Part shown: one piece after another, positions 46,501 through 60,000 of the stretch
Layout of the letters: each line of letters begins with the position of its first letter
How positions within the stretch are numbered: position 1 is the first letter of the stretch
Assembly: GCF_949628265.1 (NCBI RefSeq)
Contig: NC_088786.1
Span: 8,494,001-8,558,000, forward strand
Length of the DNA stretch: 64,000 nucleotides
Direction of reading: 5' to 3'
DNA from: Cloeon dipterum
Lineage: Eukaryota; Arthropoda; Insecta; Ephemeroptera; Baetidae
Program-made: the position numbers and the translations under genes
The notes under the pieces: generated by a model
What the model saw: only the letters and a program-made list of their open reading frames with translations
Told to the model about the DNA's origin: nothing
The model's database searches: none

Positions 46501-47996
46501 TTGAAATATTTCATCTCCTGATCGACAGTTTTTATGTTTTATATAATGCGGGTTTTTGCAACCCTTGCCAGAAATTGTGTGTTGTGTGTCGAATTCGGTC
46601 GAAATTACCCCGTTCAGAAAAAGAGGTGGAAAAGCAGCTCTCGCCGCGCTTGCTGCTCCACTCCTGATTGCGCTTTAATGGCGTTTAATTAAAATCGGCG
46701 TTTTTTTCGCCGTCGCCGGCGCGCACAATGGCACGAAGAATCCGTTTAGTTGTCTGAGAGGGATGGAGAGAAGCGCGACGAAACCACCCTTTCGCAGCCG
46801 CCGCCGCCGCTGGACCGTGGGAAGGGTTAAGGAGTAAAAAACGCCGGCTCGCAACCATAATAAACAAACGTGCATTTTCTCGGCCCGACACCGAAAATTA
46901 ATGCGTGCATCTCGTAGAGCAATACACGCAAGTATCTGTGTGTTGTGTGAGCTGCGTTGGCCGCTTCCTTCGTGCTCCTCTGTTATCACACAAAACAACC
47001 GCACCATTCATTTTCCCGCGGCTCACAAATAAATTTTCTCTCAATGGAGCCGCGTGAATTGTGCCTCGGTTTTTTGTTGTTGCTCTCCAAGAATCGCTCT
47101 CGACGCACTTGACCCCCGCGTGCGTTGGAAATTACACCGCTCCTCTAATTAGACTAATTGTTTGGGGCGGCAAAAACCACCGGACACGCTTTCAGACGGA
47201 CATTCATTATCCGTTAATCACTTTGAAACTCGTTTTGAGCCAAAGTGGATTGATGCAGGCCATAAATTTGGGATGATTTGAATTGTTGGCTAAAAAGCAG
47301 TCAATGGAGCTACAAAAGAGGGGTTGCTACAGTTTTTCCAAAATTGTCAGTGCTTGGCTGATTTTGGCGGTAAATAACACTCTATGGAACACTTTATTTT
47401 AAAATAAAATAGGATTTCAAGCAAGGAGACAGTCTTTACCATTCGAAATACTTGCTAACTTAGCAGCCACTTTTCTAAAAAATTTAAAGAACTATACCTA
47501 GGTGAATTTTGACTTTAACTTAATCCTTGGGAACTAGTTTGTGCATTGGCAACAAGGTTTTTTAAGGATATAGGCCCCAGTATTACCTTTATGACAAGGA
47601 ACGACAAAAATGAAGGATCATTATTTGCAATTTTTTAAGCCAAATCTCATTTGCTCCGATTCAAATCCAGTTTTTCGTCACCTTTGATTTAGAAACTAGC
47701 GTAGGCTGCTTTACGAGGGAAGTTTGGGCGGGAAGCTCGTGTCAGCCGGTGGGACGACAATGGAAAAGGGCTTGGCAGGGTGTTGGGTTTCGCCTTGAGC
47801 GCGCGCAAAATTCACCTTTTGCCTCGCTAGGGCCCATTGTACGTGTGTTGTGCGCGAATTGGCGCATGCACGAGGAATTTCATTCGCCGAGAAAGAGAGA
47901 GAGAGAACATAATCCAAGATGTTGGGCAAATAAACGCCAAGGCCACGCTCCATCCATCTCTATCCGAGCGAGAGGAGAATATAACGAAGAAAGAGG

Positions 47997-48033
<37 letters not shown>

Positions 48034-51000
48034 GCGAAAAGGCTGTTGCTACTTCTTCTTCTTCATCTTCGCCTTGAGAGCCAGCAGGAAGGATGCTGTG
48101 TGTGTCAGCAGCTGAATATTTTATCAGGCGCGCCTGCTTGCTGGCTGCGGTTGTTTCGAGGCGATGAGCGCCGATCTCGGCATCTCTGATCCGCGGCACG
48201 CACTGGCGCTACACACTCAGAGGGAGAAATTACCAGGTCGATTTTTTAATAAATAAAATTCCAACGCGCCCCCGACCCGGCGAGATGGAGATGGGACGCG
48301 GCTAATTCATTGATCAGCGCGCGCAGTGGGAATGGGAATTCTCTCTCTGGACCAAGAAGGTTCGGTTCAGATTTATAGGCGGCCGTGAATGGAATTCTTG
48401 CGGCGTTATTTTGATAATGATGGGGATGAAAAAAGCAGGTATATCAAGGTGCCGCGCTCGCAGGGCCTCTCCTGATAATCGAGAGGGAGATGATGTTTTT
48501 ACAGCCAGAATACACAACCTTTTCTCGGCCTTTTTATCTCATCTCTGGAGCCGCCCGCCAGCCCGCCCGCTGGAATGTCTGCTTGCGTCTCCGCGCGCCG
48601 CTCGCACACACACAGAAAATTATATCATGCATAAAATCTCGCCCAGCTAAACATTTTCTCATCAGAAAATGAGCCGCACTGCACGTGAAATTATTTTCAT
48701 TCATACATTGGTGAATTATCATTGTGCCAGATAGGGAAGAGCACTTGTCTGTGTGTGTATGTATGTGTGTGTGGGTTGTCGGTCCTCGTTCATTCTTTAT
48801 TTCTCTCAGCCATTTTGGCCCCACTCGGCGCGCTGCTCGAGAGGAAAAAAGGGTCCTCCGCCGCATGCGAAAATCCGTGCAGACACGACGACGAGAGCGA
48901 ACAGGTTTTTCGCCAAAGATGACTGGCTGCACAATAAAATATTTATTGAAAGGAATAAAAAGGCGCAGAGAGGTGCCATTTCCGGCCGGGTTCATGGGAA
49001 TTTGAGGCCGCTCGCTCGACGAATCGAGCCCAGCGTAATTGAACACGCACCTTACGAATTTCGCACTCAGCTGTTTTTCCTTTCGCTCCCTCCCGGCAAG
49101 TGCGTAGCATTTCTAGGATTTTCATTTAAACAAACGAAGACAAAAGTGTCCCGTGTGCTGTGTACAGCCGCTCGTCGTTTTTAATTAGTCCTCCTAAAGG
49201 GCTGGGGGAGGGTGTCTCTTGTTAATTTAGCATGCAACAGTTTGAGATGCAGCCAGCGATAACAACAACCTGCTCAAAATTCGTTTTCTCAACCGCTACC
49301 GCATTGCATCTGTCGCCGTTCCGATGCATTTTAATGGTTGGTTCTCATTGTTTTTCAAAAAGCGAGCTTCCGCGCTCCCAGCGAAGGGGTGAGACGGGAC
49401 GGGCTCTCCTCTGGAATTAATTTGCCTACTAATTCTTCAGATTGCACGATAAAATATCAGTCTGCTCGGCAAGTAATTCTTAATTTGATAAGTTTATCTG
49501 AAGAGCTTTCTTAACTTGTTGCAAGAAGATTTCTCCTCGTTTGTCGGAGCAAACATCTGGAAATCAATTGCAGCCGGAGGGAATTTCCTGTTCTCGGAGG
49601 TCAACCAAAACTGACAAAAAGCAGAAAGAAAGAATAACAACGCAAAAGGGCATCGCTGCGTGACGGAGAGGAAACACAAAAAACGAAGGGTAATTCTCGG
49701 GGGCGCGTGCGGGCGGGGGGCTTTGTGGCACTACATACGGGGCGGAAGGAAGAAGAAAGCGAGTCATGTGTTGCAGGACAAAGAAAAGAAGAACCCTCTT
49801 GGCCGGAAATGCGCGGCGGCCGCGACCACTCGGCCATGCATATGCATGTTTATTACACGTTTATTAGCGGCGCAATTCGGAGAGAGCAAATTGCGTGAAA
49901 CTCTGCCGAATCGGATGAGCCCCCGCCGAGGCCCAGGTGCTCTGTCTCGATTTGTTTGTGCGGCCGATGCAATTTGTCTCACGGATAATTCACATGGAGT
50001 GCTCAAGTGTGCGTGCAGATATTCGAGTGTGAGTGAGCGAGAGCGAGTGAGTGAGAGAGAATGTAAGGGCCCCTTGGGTGGATGTTGGCTGCCTGCTCTC
50101 TCGCTCGCTCTTATCTTGGTTAGGAGGCAAGTGCTGTTTTTAACAGGCGTCAACATGCAACGCACGAAAAACCGTGGAAAATGGCTGAGCAGAATTGCTC
50201 TCGAGTTGCGTAGTTTTGTCAGTCAAATCGCAAGTCTAAAAGTGAAGAAATTTGGGAAAAAAAATGTCGTAAAATCCTAGTCTGGCATCCGCATTAAATT
50301 TATCGATGCCCGGCTGGCCATTGTTATTTCCCTTTCCCCACCTGCAAACCTTTGGAATGTATTTTTATGCGTATTTAACCGTGCGAATTTTCTCTTTCTC
50401 CGCAGAAATTGGAGTTGCTGCTTTTGGTGGTGCTGGGCTGGAACGTGACCCCGGTGACCTCGTCCGACTTCGTCGAACACATTCTGACCAGGGTACCTTG
50501 GTCTTCTGAGAAAAAAGTCCTCAGGCAGCACGCCCACGTCCTCGCGCAGCTCTGCTGTTCCAATGCTGGTGAGTGCCGAAATTTATTGCCGTCTCGAACA
50601 CAATCGGGCAACGCTTCGTGTCTTTTTGTCCACGGACGAATTTTGAATAGCCTCTCTCTTGGAGGCAACGAGTGTTACGTTTTTTCTGCTATCACGTGCG
50701 GCACACTTCCTCTCGCGCTCTTCAACGGCAGCACGAGAATTGTCTTTTAAACACACACACTCTCTTTAAGATGTTATCTTTTATCATTTTGACCTGTTCG
50801 AGAAACAATGCCACGCACTTTCCGACACAAAAGACAGGATGCAATTTCTTGCTTGGACTTGCAGGATTATTGTTTTTTTTTATTCTTATTCTTAATTTGA
50901 CTGATTTGTCGAAGTGTAGTGGCGAGAGCGAGCGAGCTTGCCGCACATATGCGACCGACTCCCCGCAGACTTCTTATCGTGTCGCATGTGCATCCGCGGA

Positions 51001-54000
51001 AAACGTTTTTTGCTCCAACACACACACACACACACGCTGAAGTCGCTGCTCTCCGTGTGTATATTATATAATTACTTGGAGAGGAGTTTTAAAAACGCGA
51101 TGATCCGTACGAAATTTTACTGCTTGATCAATATTCCTTATGTAAATGGACGTGTGAGAAAAACCAACAAAATTTCGTCGAGGCCGCGCGGAATGGAAAC
51201 CCTTTCACTTCCCGGTGTGTAGCATTTTAAATAAATGATAATAATGTGCAAATTAGACACAGCGAATAAATACGCCGATCATTACGCTCCCTTCGCCGCC
51301 GAATCAAATCAATAACCCGTCAAAGGGGTGCAATTCGGTCGCAGCAGGCACAGGGGTGACGCCGTCGCCGCCGCCGCCACCGAGAGACGTACAATAAAAT
51401 TCGACCGTACTTTCTCACACTTAACTGCAGTGTGAATTACGAGCGAGGGCCCTACAAGATCGGCGTCGCGAGGGGGCAGGTGTGAATTTCGGAAGTTTCG
51501 CTCGAGAAAAGTCACCCCGAGCGGCGTCATTTTCCGAAAAGCGTAAATTTCTCCCTCGTTTGCGCCACCGGTGAAGCCAATTAAAGCTCCATTTATTCGA
51601 TCCGCATCTGCCCTTATTGCTCTCTCGCGGATTAAACGTAAAACAATAAATCGCGAATTTGGTTCACGCCTAGCCGCGGCGGGAGATCCGATTCGCGCCG
51701 TTTCACCCGCAGAAAAGGGTTGAAAGCGGCTCATTTATTTGGGTTTGTCTCTCTTTTCGCGCAGCTGCCCCGCAGATGCACTCGGGGAAATGGCACCCCA
51801 AGTTGGCATACCTTTTTTTCTCGCGAAAAGATGCCAGCCATACACTCTTGAGGAGCAACGGATCCGACGAAACGAAAAACTCGCCCCTTAATGCCTGGTG
51901 CGGCACGGCAGATGCACCGTTCGTTTCTTTCTTTCTTTCTTTCACATCTCGTCGTAACCTGCCACTCTCTCGCTGGCCGGACGGCTTTTTAATCGGCAGC
52001 TGCCCACCGCGAGATGGACGGTCATCGGGCCAGTTTTTTCCACTCTCGCTCTTCATGCACACACAATTGCAGCGCTAATTTTTGACGTGTAATGCGATTC
52101 CGAACACCCCTCCGTCATCGACAGAGGTACGAGTAATGGCCGCCGTTTGCGGCTTGTTTAATATTAATGCGCGCACCCTTTGGCGCATTTTTATATTCCA
52201 GGTATAAAAGTGCAATGCATACAGACGCACACGCGAGCTCTATGCACATTTGGTCTAGTTTATGCACGCGGTGCATTTTTATTAACTCGCTTGTGTACTT
52301 TGGCTGCCATAAATTTTCATCAGCAGTGCATTGTGCAACTCAACCCCGCGTTTGCATCTCCGGTTGCGCTGAAAATGCGATTTTTCTCTCTTGCCTGAAT
52401 TTGAATCCAACTTCCGATTCATGTTTAAAGTTCCAGGGCATTTAAATTATAAGGACTTGAATGATTTAAATTGCTTATTATTTACAGGGTAGGCCATTTT
52501 CCAAAATATCAATGGGTTTAAATGTCCATTTAAATGGCCAGACCTTTAAATCTGCCCATTTTAATACTTTGGGCATTTAAATTTTCTAACTCACGCTGTC
52601 TGCATTAATTCCAAATTTCTCCATTAGCATCCGAAAAAATTATTTCCTAATTTTCAGGACCGTTTAACATTAAAAAAATCCTTCACGGGCCAATGCCCTT
52701 TAAATTTTCCCACATAAATTTGTTAAAATTTAAAATTTAAATGTGCCAAATTAAAGTGACGCGCATAAAACACCAACTGGTGAAAAATTCCATCCTTTTG
52801 GACCACCTCCCCCTCTGAAAAATGGACACCCGCCACTCAAAGTGACGGCGAGGTGATGCTCATCGGAGCGGGCACTTATTCAAATGAGCTGTCCGCGTTA
52901 GAAATTTCATCCAGCGAGGTGGAAGCTGGTTGCCCTTGTTTCACCTACCTACCAGTTCAAGTGACCAAGGGAGGGGCACGTGCTGAAAGGGTGAGGTGGC
53001 GGTGGCGGCGGTGCAGGGATTATTAATCCCCGGCTTCGGTGGCGGCTTCCTGCGGAGAGACAATGGCGCAATTGTTTGCTTAGCAGGCAGCTGACCGCAC
53101 TCGAAAAAAAAACCTCCTGACGTCACAGAATGCGTATGCTAATGAAATGAAATATGAATTTCCGAACACATTGTGTTTGTTCATATTTCGTGCGACGCTG
53201 CGAAAAGTGCAGTCGGCCTCGCGACAAGGGTGGCCCTCTCGCCGCTAATTATCCAATAATTTATGTACGAGGCAAGCTGCCAGGTCCAATTTTTGACACC
53301 CCCGCCGATAAACAGAGAAGTCATCTGCACGCGTGCCCGAAATTAATACTCGCGGGGATGAATCACCTTGTTTTTATTGCTTCATTTAAATACATCCGCT
53401 TTTAATTGAGGCAGGAAGCGTCCGAATCGCATTATTGGCTTTCAAGTTAGCATTGCACCACTTGTATCGGCGATAAAAGGACGTCAGCAGGCGAAAATAA
53501 AAGTTTTAAATGTTAAACTAGGGTTGTTAATGGACATACATTGCCGCACAGTATGCAATATTGTCTTGCAAAAGTTTAAATTTTAGTGTTGAACAATAAG
53601 AGCTGTATTTTATGTCTTTCCTCACATGCCAAAACAGTTCGAGACTCTCCTTGGTGATTGATTGAAAACATTTACGCCTTTCGCGCTGGTTCCGGTTGTC
53701 GGCTGGATGAAAACAAATCGATCGCTGGCCTTTTCGCCGATTGGCGGCTAATTACGCCGCTAACTCAATCATAATAGAGTCTGATCGTTCACATATCATA
53801 ACTCGCATTTGTGATCATCCAATAATTATAAATTTTATTATTTACGCGCATTGCCGCGCATTGGGCACGCGTGCGTCCCCCGGTCGGAGGGCACTCCCCC
53901 TCACACCCTTATTTTTATTGTGATTACCTCTGTGTGCGCTGAATGCAATGCAGCAACCCCCCGCGCATACCCCTATATACACGGCGAGCTGAGCTCTTTC

Positions 54001-57000
54001 ACTCACAGCTGCCTTTGCATAAAACGGCTCCAGCTGCCTCATGCCACCGCCGCCGATGCCCCTGTGCGGCGTCCCCGGCGGGATCTCGGGGGGCAAAAGG
54101 GGTCCCGCTTGCGCAGAAAAAATATGGACTCGCGCACGCCGCACAATTGATAGGTTTATGATCGAGTTTACGACCTGGCGGTGGTTAAATAAATTTCAAA
54201 CCCAAATCCACGTGTAATTTTATTGCCAATCAAACGCAAATTAATTTTTATGCGACTTTTGCACAAGTGTTAGGCACTAAAACGAATCGACTCTCGAAAA
54301 ATGTCGTAATTTCAACCCTTTCGAGAGATACTGTGAAAAATCCGTTTAATAAAATTTGTAGTGGCTCTAAATCTGTTGGCACTTAAAAACCCTTTAAAAT
54401 CCTTGTTGGCAATGCATGCAATGATACTTGTGGGCTATTTTAAAGCCAACACTCTCCTAGATAGTACATTAAAATTTATTGGAAAGTGGCTGCAAAATAA
54501 AAATGCTTTTCAAATGGTGAGGACAGTCTCCCTTCTTGAAATCTGATATTCCCAACATACGGTTTCCTCAATATGTTGATAGATCTTGGCGAGAGGAATC
54601 AAAATCTGCCAAAAAATATGGTCAAGCGCTGCAAAATGTGAATTTCTCACGGCTCTTTTGATTTTTGCACATTGTATAGAGTTAAATTATTCAAAGAATC
54701 CACTCGACTGACTGCTCACTGTAGCCAACAATTCAAAATAATTCTCAATTATTGCCAATGAATGCGCTTTCATAAGTTGAAAAGCCACTCTGGGTCGGTG
54801 TCCTATCGACGTTGCTTTTTCGGCTCGAGTGTGATTGATTGGAAGCAATGATATGCGAACGAGCTAGGCAGATGGTGCGTTCTTGTTTTCCGTCTCGGCG
54901 AGAGGCAAAAGAGGTGCGACCGATACCTGATCCACCCCATTCAGTGCACAAGATGCCAACCAGTTCTCGTCCCTTTGCCACCGCCGAGCAGAGCGACGTC
55001 CGTTATGAACACTCTTTCTCAGCAATTTGCATAATATCAACTTGGAACCCCTCAGACACAATGCGTGCACTCGTCTAATCCTGGAGCAACTCTCGAGATG
55101 ACAATGGGGTAGAAGGAAGCGACAAGTCACACGGACAGCAGGTGCTGGGCATTTTTAGGCACTTTTTTTCCGCAAAATTCGTTTTTCCCGGCTTCGTTGT
55201 TACCCCTTTTGCCGAGCACCCTTTCTTTTTGCCACGGAGCAACAGCTGTCGCTCGCTCGCAATGAGAAGGAAAGTCGGCACAAAAGAATTTGCAACGTCT
55301 TGATTTTTATGCGCTCGGCGAGTAGACTGCTGCGAGAACTCGTTTTGCAACTCTCGATCGGGCCCGGATTCCGATGAATGCTCTTCAGAGGCATTTACTT
55401 ACTATTATTACTTCTTGCCCGTCGCGACTCAAAAGGCTGAGCATAAAACAGAAAAGCGGCTGCAGAATACTTCTTGTCACTCGCTGTTTAGTCAGCCAGC
55501 CCGGCGGCCATCCAGCCATTCGTCTGGCAGCACCAGTCGCCGTGATTTTGTGAGAAGGGTTGATTCTGACAATACGCCAAACAACAGTATTCTCTTTCAC
55601 CCTCACTTTCGCCGCCGCAGCCGTCACGGCAATGGACCAGAACCTCACGAACGACGTGATTACAAAACTGTTCTCAGCACCTGGCTCAAAGTTTACTTTA
55701 TTCGGCCCGGTGTGCAACTGTGCAGCTCCATACACGCGCGCGCGCGCTCGCGAATATTCAAATTAATTAATCAAATGGCTTGATGTGACGTGCCGAGTTA
55801 ATTGATTCTTCGATGGTCGGAAAATTCGATTCCGGCATCAATCATCGCGCTGGCGGCTATAAATAGATGGGCATTGACATTATGCACGCGCGCGATCATT
55901 TTATTTATCACTCAGCTGCATCATATCAATGTCGCCCGTTTTATCTTATGCCATTTATTGCCGAATTTATACACCTATTCCGAGCGCTGAACAGATGCCT
56001 ACTTTTTCTAACGTGCGTTATCTGCACCGAACACACACACAGACACGGGCCAACAAAGGATGCCTTTTAATCGGGGAAAGGAGAAGTCGGAAGTAGCGTC
56101 TCGATCTGGAGTGCGTGAGCGTGTGCGGAGGTGTTGTTTCCCGTCCGTCTTGATTCCTAATTACACCTCTCGACACTTTTCTTCATTACGGCTCGCGTGA
56201 GTCGAAACAATGGAGTTGTAAAGCGTCGAGACGTGGCTCGTGCCCCCCGAGTTTCCTTCCAGCAGACATCTGCTCGGCAGTATAAGGAAGTCTTCCTGCT
56301 GCTGCCCCTTTCTCTTTCCGCCCTGGCGAATCTTGCGGCCTTTGTGTGCCGGCACCCCAATCTTTAAAGGGAGCTGGCTCGGCTCCAGACGCCGAGAGTG
56401 AAAAAAAAGTTGGCAGCTTTGTGCGTTACTATCAAAGGGGGATAACGACAATCCAACGTCTTCTTTTTGATCAAGGTGTGGCACCGAGCAAGCGAACGAT
56501 CGTGGACAGATGCAGTTGCGTCATCTGCTGCTGTGTATAAAATGATTATAAATTCCGCTTCTTGGGGTAGTTATTTTATCGGCGGCACAGCTGGCCCGCA
56601 AGGAAGTGCATATTAACACAAAGGAGGCGGCCCCGAGAAGGGGAATTTCTCATTTGACTCGCGCGGTGGCGGCGGCAGTTACCAGAGCACTCTCACTTGC
56701 ATTCAGCTTGCGTCTTACGGATAAAAGTAAGTGCGCCCACAATGCGCACGTGGCACGCGACTCCTGCGTCTCGAGACCGAGACGCTCGCTGCCTTTATCG
56801 GAGAAATGCAGCTGCACAAAATGCAACACATTGAGGCAGGACCGAACCGGAATTTTTTCAACTGCACTCGACGTAATTTTTACATTTTCAAAAAGGAAGT
56901 GCGACATTCCCATGAGTAAGCCACCGCCGTTTCCACCTGCGGCGCAATAATTTCCAGCAAAGTCACGTCGGACAGAGCGTGAGACTGTTTTGTTCAGGGG

Positions 57001-60000
57001 ATGCTCTTGACTTTTGGCCCAGCGATGCGTGCAGGTGAATCCGGATTCACATGCACACCGCCAGGAACCATCTGGAGGATCGCGCATAATGTAATTTGTT
57101 CAGGAAAGTCTGCGGCAGCAGGTGTGGGGGTGTGTCTTGCCCGCTTCTTTAATGACCCCTCATCAGCATGTCGTTTGTGCCACTGTTACGTCCGTGCGTT
57201 CAACTCACTCACCCGAGCTTGACTCTCGACTCGTTTATTCCAGAACTTGACAAACACCCACGTTTCTCGTTATCAACCAATTTTATTTTACAAAAATGAA
57301 GTATATCTCGTCAAATTACAAATTATGAGTGAGAAAATGTGGAGAAAAAGCATATTTGCAAGTCGTAAAAGAAAAACCTCCTAAATAAGGAGTAAGTTAC
57401 ATTTTTATGGCTTTTTCTTGCTGCAAAGAATAGATGTTCAGACCCTATGGAATTTTTATTGCGACATCCTAACTGTAAATGTGTCCACGTGCAGCCATAC
57501 ATCTCGCCCTGTCTGACGCAGCCTTTTAAATCCACCCCGAGCCGTCTGCGAATTTTCCTTTGTGCTGCTGCGTTTCGTACACGTGTTGCCGCTAGGCGAA
57601 CGTCTGCCGCTTCCTTAATTCTATTTCATCTGCCGTTTCCTATTTTGTTGTGTGTGTGTGTGTATGTCGTCTGTCTGTCCGTCTCCCCCAGGTGTTGCGT
57701 AAAAATTGACTCGGCTTCAACACCGCAGCACCTTTTCCCTTAAAACCAACGCCGACCGGGCTGTGACAAATTAATTAATCGGCCAAGGGGGCACGCACAA
57801 CTGGTCCTTTTGCCCTCCTGACCTCGGAGGGAGTAAAATATGCACACAAAAGCGAACTGGGTCATCCATCATACGCATTCGCGGAGAAAGAGGAATAAAA
57901 AAACGGGTACAATTAGCGGCGGAAGTGAAGTTTGCAGATGTGTGTCAGGCCCGGATCGAACAGTATCTGATGCAAAAGGCAGGTTTTTTTCCACTAAACC
58001 GCTGCTGCAGCGTTGGAAGTCCAGGTGAAAGATAAGCCTGCTTATTAATGATATATCGCGCGCGCGCGCACGCCGCATAAGTATTCATATTCACGCACTT
58101 TGGTGGCTGCTGCTGCTGTTTCTCGTAATTATTTGGACGCTTTGTGCCGGAATTGGAGTGCAAGAGCATTCATTGTGCGCCGAATTACCCGACAAACAGC
58201 TGCATTCGCCTCGAGGACACTTGTGCTTATTAAAAAGTGGGCGATTCGTGCCCCCCGCGCGCGCTGTAAAGCACTTCAAGTGCACGGCAGATGAATTTGA
58301 TCTGGAAATCGGAATTTTCGGCCTATATATAGGGTTGCGAAAGAAGCCCCGTAATTCCGATTTGCTCAGCTGCCGCACGTCCCGAAAAAGGGATGAAGGC
58401 AGGTTTGTTTTGTTATTTTAAATAAAAAACGCACGCGGCGGCCAGAGGGTTTAAATCTCTGCATTATTACGTCATCCGCGAGCGAGATGCATTGTTCGCC
58501 AGATTAAAAAAGACAAGAGCATATCAGCTGCCGACCGAACTGGAACGCCGAGAGGAAGAATTTACGCAGCACACACCCCTGGATGAGCGTAATTTAATCC
58601 GGCACATTCGGATCTGCATGTTGTATCATTATTCTGGCGATAAACAAGAGTTATTGGAGGCGGATTCGGCGGCGGCGGCGGCGACGGGGGGCCGGGCCAG
58701 TGTTCTGCTTTTACTGCGTCATTAAAAGCCGATGCTGGCTGGATGCGAAAGAGAGAGACTGGTCCGGCAACATCCCCCCGAAAACCACCCCTCTCACCTG
58801 TATGCTAATACAGTTTATACGCGAACACGCCAGGTGATGCAGGCCGACCGAACCGCTAATTATAATCTAGTTGACAATTCCGAATGTCACGTGCTTTTTC
58901 ATTCGTTATTATTTATTCATGTTGTGCTTTGAGACGCGTAACAAAAAAAAGGAAAAAGTGGAAACAGCAGCCGCAAAACCAGCCAGGAGCCGTAAATCAA
59001 AGCGACCTTCGGATGATCTCGCACGGAAATGCGTTTCGATCGAAGATATCGCCTGCGTGCAGTTATTACTCATTCATTCATTCGCTCGCTCGCTCGCCTG
59101 CAGGATGCGTTCATTAGAATGCGTACCCCTTCTTCTTATTCTTGTGTGTGTGAAATAAATGCACTCGGGGCGCAAAAAGCTAAACGCTCAAATTTCTCAT
59201 TCAACGCGCAGGAAAACAGGAAGCCGCGGGCGCGTCTGTCTCCAACAACTTAATTCAAATCTGCATCCTCTCATTGTCGCTGCAAAGTGAAAGTCTGGAT
59301 CGATTTCAACCCTTTTTCAAGGCCTTTCTCAAGACGCCGGTGTGAGAAAATCGAGAAAATCGGTTCCAAAGTTTGTCAAGCGGTGAACTCACTGTCTCCC
59401 TAAGGGAAATTTACCCCATAGTTGAATATATTACGACGAGGGGAATCGAAATCAAGCAAAAATATCATTGACAAACCGTGTATTTTTTTTAAATTAGTAA
59501 AAATTTGAAATTTTGCAACTTTTTTTCGCTATAGATTATAAAAACTGCTTGCTCGAGCTAAAACTGCTGCTCTTCGATGATCCAACTTAACCTTTTCTCT
59601 GGAAAAGCCTCAAGCTGATTGGTAATAACCCAGTTTTCGCGACAATTTCACCTGTCGGCTCAAGGTGCAGGGCGAACGGCACTTTTCGCTAGGTCCAGGT
59701 GAGCCGTGCGGCACGTGGTCCTGCAGCCATGTTTAAAAGGACCAGGTTGCGTACGCTCTACGTCAGACAAATGCAGGTGGCCTAAGAAAGTGAGCTAGCT
59801 CAAGCTGCTGCATTATTATTTATATCGAGTGCGGGAAACGTAAAAAATACTACTACACACGCTCGCCGGGAGAAAGACGCGCAAAACATCTGCCAGGTTT
59901 AAAGGTCTCACGCTGCCTGCTCCGCACAAACCTACCTAGAGTACGATAATTGCTGCAGATGTCGCGTTCGCATCACCTGATTCAATACAGAAAAAACGTC

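Larger units (their letters stand above)
45118..50405 (+). other. Cyclin D intron 2
   Basis: A 5.3-kb intron (GTGAGT donor, CTCCGCAG acceptor). Compared with the window's left half it is richer in G+C and CpG and carries CA/TG, GA and CAG tracts. No nested gene is supported: open frames up to 206 codons at its right end lack domains and sensible composition. Enhancers are plausible but not demonstrated. Confidence 0.6.

Noticed and set aside
48534..49046. 170-codon minus-strand frame in cyclin D intron 2
   Set aside because: It crosses a TG/CA-rich tract that yields His-Thr repeats. The composition is not protein-like and no motif was found.
49660..50280. 206-codon plus-strand frame in cyclin D intron 2
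   Set aside because: It has mixed basic/Cys composition and runs through a GA-rich tract. No splice partners or domain were seen, and several overlapping frames on both strands are equally open.
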